Positions 29,017 to 36,951 of a stretch of 46,119 bases of DNA are shown here, piece after piece; the stretch's first letter is position 1; each line of letters opens with the position of its first letter. The translations under genes were made by a program, and so were the position numbers. Location: the NCBI GenBank assembly GCA_035518775.1, contig DATIXH010000377.1, forward strand, positions 1 to 46,119, written 5' to 3'. Origin of the DNA: JBGPEQ01 sp035518775 (GTDB taxonomy: Bacteria > Pseudomonadota > Alphaproteobacteria > Dongiales > Dongiaceae). A model generated the notes under the pieces. That model was not told where the DNA came from. It made no database searches and saw only the letters and a program-made list of their open reading frames with translations.

Positions 29017-30063
29017 ATGGAGACATTCGACCTGCGGCCGGGCTACCGGATCTCGCGCGTCATTCGCGGCGGCTGGCAGCTGGCCGGCGGCCATGGGGCG
29101 GTGGACCGCGCACAGGCGGTGGCCGATCTCGCGGCCTGCGCCGATGCCGGCATCGTCACCTTCGATTGCGCCGATATCTATACGGGCGTCGAGGAGCTGA
29201 TCGGCGAATTTCGGACCGCGTACGCGCATCGCCACGGCGCCGATGCCCTTACGCGGATCAAGGTGCATACGAAGTTCGTGCCCGATCTCGAGCTCTTGCC
29301 GCGGATCAACAAGGACCACGTCCGCGAGATCATCGACCGCTCGCTGCAGCGGCTGCGGATGGAGCGGCTCGACCTCGTGCAGTTCCACTGGTGGGACTAT
29401 GCGATTCCCGGCTGCGTCGAGACGGCCGCGTGGCTCGACGAGCTCAGGCGCGCGGGCAAGATCGACCTGCTCGGCGGCACGAATTTCGATACCGATCACG
29501 TCGAGCGCTTCGCGGCCGCCGGCATCCCCATGGCGAGCGTGCAGGTGCAGTATTCGCTGCTCGACCATCGTCCGGAACACGGTTTCATCGACGCCTGCCG
29601 CCGCCACCGGATCAGCCTGCTCTGCTACGGCTCGGTCGCCGGCGGGTTTCTCGGCGAGCGATGGCTGGGCGCGGCCGAGCCGCGCGCCCCCTTCGAGAAC
29701 CGCTCGCTGACGAAGTACAAGCTCATCATCGACGACTTCGGCGGCTGGCTGCTGTTCCAGCAGCTGCTGCAGGCGCTGGGCGCGATCGCGACGCGGCACG
29801 GCGTCGATATCGCGACCGTCGCCAGCCGCTATGTCCTGGACCGTCCGCAGGTGGCGGCGGTGATCGTCGGCGGTCGCGATCGCGCGCACCTGGCGGCCAA
29901 CCGGCGCATCGGCGGGCTCCGGCTGACGGACCGGGACCGGGCCGATATCGCCGCCCTGCTGGCGCGCCGCAGCGGGCCGTCGGGTGACGTCTTCGCCCTC
30001 GAGCGCGACCGCGCCGGCCGCCACGGCTCGATCATGAAGTACAACCTCAACAAGGCCTCATGA
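29017..30063 (+). CDS. Aldo/keto reductase-family oxidoreductase
   Basis: The 348-residue TIM-barrel protein shows the AKR tetrad Asp50, Tyr55 (FDCADIYTG), Lys86 (VHTKF) and His124 (VQFHWWDY), so NAD(P)H-dependent carbonyl reduction is likely. The start is uncertain: ATG 29017 fits homologues, while TTG 28987 has a GAGGA at 28978-28982 but short spacing. Its end overlaps the next gene as ATGA. The substrate may be related to what the flanking liv transporter imports. Confidence 0.87.
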   Translation: METFDLRPGYRISRVIRGGWQLAGGHGAVDRAQAVADLAACADAGIVTFDCADIYTGVEELIGEFRTAYAHRHGADALTRIKVHTKFVPDLELLPRINKDHVREIIDRSLQRLRMERLDLVQFHWWDYAIPGCVETAAWLDELRRAGKIDLLGGTNFDTDHVERFAAAGIPMASVQVQYSLLDHRPEHGFIDACRRHRISLLCYGSVAGGFLGERWLGAAEPRAPFENRSLTKYKLIIDDFGGWLLFQQLLQALGAIATRHGVDIATVASRYVLDRPQVAAVIVGGRDRAHLAANRRIGGLRLTDRDRADIAALLARRSGPSGDVFALERDRAGRHGSIMKYNLNKAS

Positions 30064-30482
30064 GCGGACCGCCGCCGCTCGCCGAGCTGGCGCAGCGCGA
30101 GGTGATCGCCCTGCACGCGTTTTTCACGGCGTGGTTCCGTCCCGGCCCGACCGCGCCTGACTTCGGCGAGTGCGAGGCCGCCCTCGCTCCCGATTTTCGC
30201 ATGGTTGCGCCGGACGGCGCGGTCAACGACCGTGGTACCGTCCTGCACCGGCTGCGCCGGGCGCGCGGCTCGCAGCCGGCGGATTTCGCGATCGCGATCT
30301 CCGGCGTCGAGGTTCTCTGGCAGCACGGGGATGCCATCTTGCTGGGATATGTCGAGGAACAGTATCGTAGCGGATCGCTCACGCGACGCCGGTCGACGGG
30401 CCTGTTCACCGCCGCTCCGGCGGCGCCGCGCGGCGTGGTCTGGCGTCATCTGCAGGAGACCTGGATGCCGGTGGCGCACTGA
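30060..30482 (+). CDS. NTF2-like (SnoaL/DUF4440-type) protein
   Basis: The 140-residue protein has an N-terminal helix (AQREVIALHAFFTAWF) and a curved-sheet pattern (ALAPDFRMVAPDG, FAIAISGVEVLWQHGDAILL, VWRHLQETWMPV) of NTF2-like folds. Such small domains are often enzymes or ligand-binding pockets. It is translationally coupled to the aldo/keto reductase. The specific role is unknown. Confidence 0.65.
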   Translation: MSGPPPLAELAQREVIALHAFFTAWFRPGPTAPDFGECEAALAPDFRMVAPDGAVNDRGTVLHRLRRARGSQPADFAIAISGVEVLWQHGDAILLGYVEEQYRSGSLTRRRSTGLFTAAPAAPRGVVWRHLQETWMPVAH

Positions 30483-30524
30483 CGTCCAGGTTCAATCCGA
30501 CCGAAAAAGCGCAGGGAGGAAATC

Positions 30525-31784
30525 ATGAGGAGAGCACTTCTGGCCGTGTCGGCCGTCGCCGCCTTGGCGGCCGCCAACGGGGTCAAGGCAGCCGACTGCG
30601 ATATCACCGTCGGCGTGGTCATGGAGCTGACGGGGCCGGCCGGCGAATATGGCCAGGCCGGCTCGAAATCGGTTGAGATGGCCTTCCGCGACATCAACGA
30701 CGCCGGCGGCGTCAACGGCTGCAAGCTGGTGACGGACACGCGCGATTCCCAGAGCCAGGGCAACGTCGCCGTCGATGCGGCGACGCAGCTGGTGCAGATC
30801 AAGCACGTGCCGGTCATCATCGGCGGCATCATCTCCTCGGTCTCGATTCCGATCCTGACCTCGGTCACCGCGCCGGCGAAGGTCGTGCAGGTCTCGCCGG
30901 CCTCCTCCTCGCCGACGCTCACGGCGCTCGGCCGCGAGGGCAAGACCAACGGCGTGTTCTTCCGTACCATCACGTCGGACGCGCTGCAGGGCGTCGCCGC
31001 CGCCAAATACGCCGTCGACCAAGGTCTGAAGAAGCTCGCGGTCATCCATGTGAACAATGATTTCGGCGTCAACATGGTCGCGGAGTTCTCCAAGACCTTC
31101 AAGGCGCTGGGCGGCGAGATCGTGTCCGTCACGCCGTACAACGAGAAGCAGCCGAGCTATTCCGCCGAGGTGACCGCGGCCATGGCCGGCAATCCCGATG
31201 CGCTCTACCTCGTCAGCTATCCGGTCGACGGCGCCACGATCGCCCGCGCCTGGATCTCGCAGGGCGGTCCGGCAAAGTTCCTGCTCAACGACGGCATGAA
31301 CAGCACGGACTTCATCAGCAGCGTCGGCGCCAAGTATCTGAACGATGCCTACGGCACCTCCTCGGGCACCAGCCCGACGCCGTCCACGGAGTACTTCAAC
31401 GCCCAGTACAAGGGCTTCTCCGGCATCGACCCGAGCAATCCGGCGGCCGACCGCTCGTATGACGCCGGCGCGATTGTCGGTCTGGCCATCGCCCAGGCCG
31501 GGAAGGCCGACGCGGCCGCCATCAAGGACGCGATCCGCAAGGTCGTCGATCCCAACGGCACGGTCATCCACGCCGGCAAGGACGAGTTCGCCAAGGCCCT
31601 GGCCCTGATCAAGGAAGGCAAGCCGATCCGCTACGAAGGCGTCATCGGCCCGGTCCAGTTCGACGAGTACGGCGACATCACCGGCCCGTTCCGCCTGTGG
31701 CGGATCAAGGACGGCGAGGTGACGACGGTCGGTGAGATGTCTACCGCCGACGTCGCCGCCATCAAGGCGAAGATCGGCAACTAG
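30525..31784 (+). CDS. Periplasmic amino acid-type ABC substrate-binding protein (LivK-like)
   Basis: The 419-residue protein starts at an ATG preceded by GGGAGGAAA. It has a Sec signal peptide (MRRALLAVSAVAALAAANGVKA) and a type I periplasmic-binding fold (CDITVGVVMELTGPAGEYGQ, NGCKLVTDTRDSQSQGN, IIGGIISSVSIPILTSVTA). It almost certainly serves the divergent livGFHM transporter. It is longer than classical LivJ/LivK (about 345 mature residues), as in aromatic- or amide-binding relatives. Confidence 0.9.
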   Translation: MRRALLAVSAVAALAAANGVKAADCDITVGVVMELTGPAGEYGQAGSKSVEMAFRDINDAGGVNGCKLVTDTRDSQSQGNVAVDAATQLVQIKHVPVIIGGIISSVSIPILTSVTAPAKVVQVSPASSSPTLTALGREGKTNGVFFRTITSDALQGVAAAKYAVDQGLKKLAVIHVNNDFGVNMVAEFSKTFKALGGEIVSVTPYNEKQPSYSAEVTAAMAGNPDALYLVSYPVDGATIARAWISQGGPAKFLLNDGMNSTDFISSVGAKYLNDAYGTSSGTSPTPSTEYFNAQYKGFSGIDPSNPAADRSYDAGAIVGLAIAQAGKADAAAIKDAIRKVVDPNGTVIHAGKDEFAKALALIKEGKPIRYEGVIGPVQFDEYGDITGPFRLWRIKDGEVTTVGEMSTADVAAIKAKIGN

Positions 31785-32140
31785 CGCGGGCTTCCGTAAG
31801 CGTTTCGGCGAAGGCCGGAATCCGCCAACGCGGCCTGTGATTGTGGATCACCCGACGTTCGTCGGGTGACAAGCGAGCGTTTGACCTTGGCCCCGTCGCA
31901 GCGGTGTCGGGCACATGTCTGCCGCGCGCGGCATGGGATTGGACCAAGGTCCAATTGCCCCATGCGGCTTCGGTCGGTGGAGTCCTGGGTAACGGGAACC
32001 CACGCGTTCCCGCGAGCGTTAGTCGCCACAGAATTGCCCCGGGTCCTTTCGCTCGCGCCGGCTTAGGAAGGGAAACAAGAGGAGCTCGTCGGCGGAGAGT
32101 GATCCGGCGCCGGGGTGGCGCTGTCCTTGCGGAGGGCAAG
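31785..32140. repeat. 356-bp intergenic region with composite palindromic repeats
   Basis: No gene is evident. It holds a perfect palindrome TCACCCGACG-TT-CGTCGGGTGA (31848-31869). A second palindrome, ATTGGACC-AA-GGTCCAAT (31938-31955), is extended by GCATGGG and CCCATGC flanks (31931 to about 31966). A GGCGAAGGCCGGAATCC segment near 31808 resembles intergenic repeats common in alphaproteobacteria. The first hairpin may terminate the binding-protein transcript, though no T run follows. Confidence 0.6.
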
Positions 32141-34468
32141 GTGGCCGTTGCTAGTGCTGATCAGGTGATCGACGTCAGCGTCGATCAGCTCGACGAGCGC
32201 CGTCGGCGGCGGCGCGCCCTTTTGCGCATCGGGTTTCCGGTGGCGGCCGTCGTCGTGATGATCGCCGCCATTCTCTCCATCGCGCTCTATGCCGAGCGGG
32301 CCAATCGGTCCGGCGTCCTCGGCCTGTCCACCGACCTGCTGAACGCGCTCGACAGCCGCGTCGCGCTGGCCGTCTCCTCCTATCTCGATCCCGCGACGCG
32401 CACCGTCGCCGTCGCGCGCGACGTCATCAAGGGCGGCTCCATCGCGGATCGGCTCCCGGTGCTGGAGACCGTGGGCGCCAGCTTGTTGAGACAGATCCCG
32501 CAGATCGCCAACCTGAGCTTTGCCGACGAGGACGGGAACTATCTCCTGGTCCGGCGCGGCCGGAGCGGCGGTACCGACCTCAAGGTGATCGACAACGCCC
32601 CAGGGCCGCGCCGCGTCACCTGGATCCACTGGAATGCCGCCGGCGACGAGATCGGCCGGGAAGACGATCCGACCGACGCCTTCGATCCGCGCACGCGGCC
32701 CTGGTACATCGGCGCGGCCGCAACGGAAAACGTGTTCTGGACCGGCGTCTACATCTTTTTCACGGACAAGAAGCCCGGATTGACGGCGTCCGCACGCTAC
32801 CGTGCGCCGGATGGCCGTCTGCAGGTGATCGGAGCCGACATAGCGCTCCAGGACCTGTCGCGATTTCTGTCCTCGCTCGACATCAGGAAGAGCGGCCGGG
32901 CCATCATCGTGGATGGCTCCGGCGTCGTCATTGCCACACCCGGCGGCAGCGACGTCATGCGCAAGGATGCGGCGGGAACCCTCACCCCCGCCCGCGTCGA
33001 CGAGCTCGGCGATCCCGCGCTGACGGCGGCCTACGATCGCTTCCGCGTCGAAGGTCATGGCCGCCGCGTGATCGAGGTGCAGGGCCGCCGCTACGTCACG
33101 GCCGTCACGCCCCTGCCGACGGCGGGACGCGACTGGTACGTGCTCACCGTCGTGCCGGAAGAGGAATTCGTCGGCTTCGTCACCAGCAACAACCGCCACG
33201 CCCTGCTGCTGTCGATGGGGATCATCCTGATCGCCTGCCTGCTCGCCGCGCTGCTCGTCCGCCAGGGCCTGCGCGCGGACCGCAGCGCCCGGCTCCTGCT
33301 CGACCGCCAGGGCGCAATCGTGCGGCAGAGCAGCGCGTTTGCGACGCTGGCCGCGGAGGCGGATCTCTTCGACCCCATGCACAACGAGCCGCCGCGGGCG
33401 CTGACGGAAACGCTGGCCGGCGTCACCGGTGCCCGCCGTGCGAGCGTATGGCGCTTCGCGGACGGCGGGCGGACGCTGTGCTGCGAGGACAGCTTCGAGC
33501 GCGAGAGCGCCGGCCATACCGACGGCCTCAGATTGTATCGCGAGGAGCTGCCGCAGTTCTTCGCGACCCTCGCCAAGGGAGAGGAGATCGACGTCGCCGA
33601 AGCGGCGAACGACCGGCGGACCCGCGAGCTCGAACGGGTCGTGATGTGGCCGCTGGGCAGCCGGGCGCTCTTCGCCGTTCCCGTCAGGCGGGAGGAGCGG
33701 GTCGTCGGGGCGGTGTGGCTGGAAGATGCGCCGCACAAGACGGAGGCGCGCGATTTCGTGCGCGCCGTCGCCAACATGGTGGCGCTCCGCATGGCCGAAG
33801 GCGCGGCGGCGCCGACCCCGACCGAGCGGGCCGTGGCGGCGCCGGTGCCGGCGGAACCAGAGGCCAAGCGCAGCTATACGGCCGAGCTGGCGAGCCGCGG
33901 AATCAATCCGGCGACGATCGATGGAGACATCTATCCCAGCGTCGCCGTGATGGTGGTGCATTTCGTCGATCCGGTGGCGCTCTCGGTGCGTCCACCCTCG
34001 GGGCAGAACACGATCTCCGATCAGATCGCCTGCACGCTGCAGCAGGTCGCGCGCAAGCAGGACATTCCCTACCTCAAGATCGTCGGCCAGGACGTCGTCG
34101 GCGCCGCCGGCTTCAGCGCGCCCGACGGGGGCGGGGCGCTGCTCATCGCGGATGTCGCCCTCGCCATTCGTGATCACTGCCTGGCTCTGTTCGAAGACAG
34201 CGATCAGCGGCAGGAGTTCCGGATCGGCATCGACTGCGGGCCGGCCATCGGCGGCGAGATCGGCAGCGACCCGCGCGTCTTCAACCTGTGGGGCGAAGCC
34301 GTGCGCACGGCGTCGCGCATGGCGCTCACCGGGCTGCCCGGGGCGGTGCAGGCGACGGAGGCCGCCTACGACCGGCTACGGCACGACTTCGTGTTTCGCC
34401 CGCGGGGCGCCTTCTATCTGCCGGGGGTCGGCGAGGCCCGCACCTTCATCCTGGCGGGGCGGCGATGA
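32141..34468 (+). CDS. Membrane receptor: dCache, GAF and degenerate class III cyclase domain
   Basis: The start is GTG 32141, preceded by GGAGG; 775 residues. After a basic N-terminus come a membrane helix (about 28-50), a periplasmic double-Cache domain (about 60-345; DPRTRPWYIGA and VFWTGVYIFFTDKKPGLT are typical), a second helix (354-373), a GAF-like domain (about 415-553) and a class III adenylate/guanylate cyclase fold (about 595-775). In the last, Asp610 may be the first metal Asp and Arg726 is kept. The KxxGD motif reads KIVGQD (646-651) and the catalytic Asn is replaced by Arg722 (EAVRTASRM). Activity is therefore doubtful. It is the first gene of an overlapping cluster with Mla-like transporter genes. 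Confidence 0.85.
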   Translation: MAVASADQVIDVSVDQLDERRRRRRALLRIGFPVAAVVVMIAAILSIALYAERANRSGVLGLSTDLLNALDSRVALAVSSYLDPATRTVAVARDVIKGGSIADRLPVLETVGASLLRQIPQIANLSFADEDGNYLLVRRGRSGGTDLKVIDNAPGPRRVTWIHWNAAGDEIGREDDPTDAFDPRTRPWYIGAAATENVFWTGVYIFFTDKKPGLTASARYRAPDGRLQVIGADIALQDLSRFLSSLDIRKSGRAIIVDGSGVVIATPGGSDVMRKDAAGTLTPARVDELGDPALTAAYDRFRVEGHGRRVIEVQGRRYVTAVTPLPTAGRDWYVLTVVPEEEFVGFVTSNNRHALLLSMGIILIACLLAALLVRQGLRADRSARLLLDRQGAIVRQSSAFATLAAEADLFDPMHNEPPRALTETLAGVTGARRASVWRFADGGRTLCCEDSFERESAGHTDGLRLYREELPQFFATLAKGEEIDVAEAANDRRTRELERVVMWPLGSRALFAVPVRREERVVGAVWLEDAPHKTEARDFVRAVANMVALRMAEGAAAPTPTERAVAAPVPAEPEAKRSYTAELASRGINPATIDGDIYPSVAVMVVHFVDPVALSVRPPSGQNTISDQIACTLQQVARKQDIPYLKIVGQDVVGAAGFSAPDGGGALLIADVALAIRDHCLALFEDSDQRQEFRIGIDCGPAIGGEIGSDPRVFNLWGEAVRTASRMALTGLPGAVQATEAAYDRLRHDFVFRPRGAFYLPGVGEARTFILAGRR

Positions 34469-35307
34469 GCGACGCGTCGCTCACGGGTTCACCGCCGCCG
34501 GCCGGTGCGACGCGCGCAGGCTGGCCGCGGCGCGTCCTGGCCGGCATCGGCCGCGAGACCCGGCGGCGCACGACGTTCATGCTCGTCCTGGCATCGCTCA
34601 CCTGGGGCGTGGTCCGCGCCATGCCCTGGCCGAGCACCTGGCGGCGCACGGTGCGCGTCGAGTTCCGGCGGGCGCTCCGGCAGGCGATCGCCGGCGGGCT
34701 GTCGACGGTCCTCATCACGGCCGCGTTGATCGGCGTCCTGATGGTCTACCAGGCGCTTTACTGGCTCGGCGCGGCCGGCCAGGAAGGGTTGATCGGGCCG
34801 ATCCTGGTGACCGTCCTGGTGCGCGAGATCGCGCCCGTCCTGATCGGCCTGATCCTGCTGGGGCGCAGCGGCATGGTCGTGCTGTCGGAGATCGGCCGGC
34901 TCGGCATGGGCGGCCATCTGCGGGCGCTCGAGGCCCAAGGCCTGGATACGTTCAATCTGCTGATTCTGCCGCGCGCCTGCGCCTTCGCGATCGCGGCCTT
35001 CACGCTCGGCATCCTCTTCATCTTCGCGGCCCTGGTGACCGGCTTCGTCGCCGGCAGCCTGCTGCACGCGGTGCAGATCTCGATCTGGGCATTCTTCGAC
35101 CGGGTTCTGCTGGCCCTGCACGTCAGGGATTTCATCATCGTGCCGACGAAGCTGATCGTCATCGGGCTGCTGACGGCGCTCACGGTCGGCCTGACCGCCC
35201 TCACCGCCGGCCCGCAGGACGACGGCGCGCATCTGCTGCCGCGCGGATTCGCGCGCGGCGTCCTGATGATCCTGATCGCCAGCCTGGCGTTCAGCTTCCT
35301 GGCGTGA
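34465..35307 (+). CDS. MlaE-type lipid ABC permease, atypical
   Basis: The 280-residue permease overlaps the cyclase-like gene as ATGA. The MlaE/YrbE signature region is recognisable: VREIAPVLIGLILLGRSGMV, then SEIGRLGMGG, then a hydrophobic core. The coupling-helix motif that contacts the ATPase, usually TEQIDAL, is replaced by MGGHLRAL. MlaE forms a dimer in the inner membrane that moves phospholipids between membranes with MlaF, MlaD and others. The altered coupling segment fits the degenerate partner ATPase encoded next. Confidence 0.82.
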   Translation: MSDASLTGSPPPAGATRAGWPRRVLAGIGRETRRRTTFMLVLASLTWGVVRAMPWPSTWRRTVRVEFRRALRQAIAGGLSTVLITAALIGVLMVYQALYWLGAAGQEGLIGPILVTVLVREIAPVLIGLILLGRSGMVVLSEIGRLGMGGHLRALEAQGLDTFNLLILPRACAFAIAAFTLGILFIFAALVTGFVAGSLLHAVQISIWAFFDRVLLALHVRDFIIVPTKLIVIGLLTALTVGLTALTAGPQDDGAHLLPRGFARGVLMILIASLAFSFLA

Positions 35308-35311
35308 TCCC

Positions 35312-36010
35312 ATGGCATCGACCCAGCCCGTCCTCGACATCTGGCAAGCGGCGCCTCAAGCCGGCCTGGACGAATTCCGCATCCAGCCCATCACGCTGCA
35401 GCTGCTGCCGGGCGAATTCGCGCTGGTCGACACCAACGACCCGCGACGTGCCGCATGGTTCGCGGATCTCTGCTGCGGTCTCGTTCCCCTGACCGAGGGA
35501 ACCGTGAGCTTTCTCGGGCGTGACTGGCGCACCCTCACTCTCGACTATGCCGCCGCCCTGCGCGGCCGCATCGGCCGCGTCTTCGGCAACGTCGGGTGGA
35601 TCGACTTCCTGGACGTGGCGACCAACGTCCTGCTCCCGCAATTGCATCACACCCGGCGCGACGCGCGCGACCTGCGGGAGGAGGCCGCGAGGCTCGCCGG
35701 CAGCTTCGGCCTGCCCGGCTTGCCCACCGGCCATCCGCGGGACCTGTCCGCCAAGGATCTGGCGCGCGCCGCCTGCGTCCGGGCGTTCCTGGGCGAGCCC
35801 GCCTTGCTGCTGTTGGAGAGTCCGCTGCAGGCGCGGTTCGCGGACCTGGCGGTGCCGCTGCTGGAGGCATTGACCGCCGCGCGCCAAAAGGGTGCGGCGG
35901 CCATCTGGCTGACCAACAGCGACTATGTGTGGCGCGACCGCTCCGCTCCCGTCACCCATCGGCTGCGGCTGCGCGACTACGGGCTGTTTCCCGCGAGGCG
36001 GGCCGCATGA
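35312..36010 (+). CDS. MlaF-like ABC ATPase homologue lacking all nucleotide-binding motifs (pseudo-ATPase)
   Basis: The 232-residue protein aligns by order with an MlaF ATPase: GEFALVD, then a Q-loop-like RVFGNVGWIDFLDVATNVLLP, a signature-like LSAKDLARAACVRAFLGEP and LLLLESPL. The P-loop region (38-49) reads LVDTNDPRRAAW, with no GxxGxGKS. The LSGGQ position reads LSAKD; Walker B has ES instead of DE; the switch His is replaced in WLTNSD; and the Q-loop Gln is missing. The frame is open and shares four-base overlaps with its neighbours, so it looks maintained rather than decaying. It is probably a structural or regulatory partner of the permease that does not hydrolyse ATP. Confidence 0.75.
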   Translation: MASTQPVLDIWQAAPQAGLDEFRIQPITLQLLPGEFALVDTNDPRRAAWFADLCCGLVPLTEGTVSFLGRDWRTLTLDYAAALRGRIGRVFGNVGWIDFLDVATNVLLPQLHHTRRDARDLREEAARLAGSFGLPGLPTGHPRDLSAKDLARAACVRAFLGEPALLLLESPLQARFADLAVPLLEALTAARQKGAAAIWLTNSDYVWRDRSAPVTHRLRLRDYGLFPARRAA

Positions 36011-36951
36011 TCCGAACGCGCTACATGGACGAATGGGTCGGGCTGCTCGTCCTGCTGAGCGTCGTCGTGTTCTTCGGCGTGGCCTTGCAGGCCGGCGTCC
36101 TGCGCGACTGGTTCAAGCCGGTGTCGACGCTGCAGATCGTGCTGCCGGAATCCGGCGTCGGCGGGCTGTCGGTCGGAGCGGACGTCGAAGTGCTGGGCAC
36201 CCGGGCCGGAACGATAACCCGGGTCGTCATCGACCCGAGCCAGCAAATGCACGCCGTGGCCGAGATCGATGAGCAGGCGACGGCCTTCATCCGCCGCGAC
36301 AGTCAGGCCGTGATCCGCCGGCGCTTCGGCGTGGCCGGCGCGGCCTATGTCGACATCTCGCGCGGCCGCGGGCAGGAACTGGACTGGCACTACGCCGTGA
36401 TCCAGGCGGAGACGGAGCGCGCGCCGACCGAGACCGTCGGCGCCCTGATCGACGAGGTGCGGGCCAAGATCTTCCCCGTTCTCGACGATGCCGGGCGCGC
36501 GATGGCCTCCTTGGCCGTCACCATGAAGCGGGTCGAGCAGGGCGAGGGCAATATCGGCCGGCTGGTCAGCGACGAGACGATGATGCGCAATCTCGAGGCG
36601 ACCGCGGCGGATGCGCGGGAGGCCGTCGCCGACGCGCGGCGCATGCTGGCGCAATTGAATGCGTCCGAGAACGGCGTGCCGGAGCTGCTGCGGCGGGCGG
36701 ACGCCACGCTGGCGACGCTGCAAGCGGCGATGCGGAATGTGGCGGCGGCCGCGGAGCGGGCGCCGAGGATCGCCAGGAACGTCGAGAATACCACCGCCAA
36801 TCTCCCCAGCCTCCTCACGCAGACGCAACAGAGCGCTCACGAGTTGGAACTGGTCCTGGCGCAGCTCCGCCGCTCCTGGCTGCTCGGCGGCACGGCCGCG
36901 GCAAAGGAAGAGCCGTCGGCCCGGCTGCCATCGACCGAGGTCCAGCCATGA
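36007..36951 (+). CDS. MCE/MlaD-domain membrane-anchored lipid-binding protein
   Basis: The 314-residue protein has a single N-terminal helix (WVGLLVLLSVVVFFGVALQAG), an MCE domain (about 38-120: LPESGVGGLSVGADVEVLG, AGTITRVVIDPSQ, RRFGVAGAAYVDISRGRG) and a long helical, Ala-rich tail (about 155-295). MlaD-type proteins form a hexameric ring carrying lipid across the periplasm. The long coiled tail resembles other MCE proteins that extend the channel. It overlaps both neighbours by four bases. Confidence 0.85.
   Translation: MIRTRYMDEWVGLLVLLSVVVFFGVALQAGVLRDWFKPVSTLQIVLPESGVGGLSVGADVEVLGTRAGTITRVVIDPSQQMHAVAEIDEQATAFIRRDSQAVIRRRFGVAGAAYVDISRGRGQELDWHYAVIQAETERAPTETVGALIDEVRAKIFPVLDDAGRAMASLAVTMKRVEQGEGNIGRLVSDETMMRNLEATAADAREAVADARRMLAQLNASENGVPELLRRADATLATLQAAMRNVAAAAERAPRIARNVENTTANLPSLLTQTQQSAHELELVLAQLRRSWLLGGTAAAKEEPSARLPSTEVQP

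Noticed and set aside
31841..32140. N-terminal extension of the receptor gene to 31841
   Set aside because: The extra 100 codons run through palindromic intergenic repeats; GTG 32141 has a good GGAGG ribosome binding site.
32063..34177. 704-codon minus-strand frame across the receptor gene
   Set aside because: It is a shadow frame rich in Arg, Gly and His, with no domain, opposite a gene with clear Cache, GAF and cyclase features.
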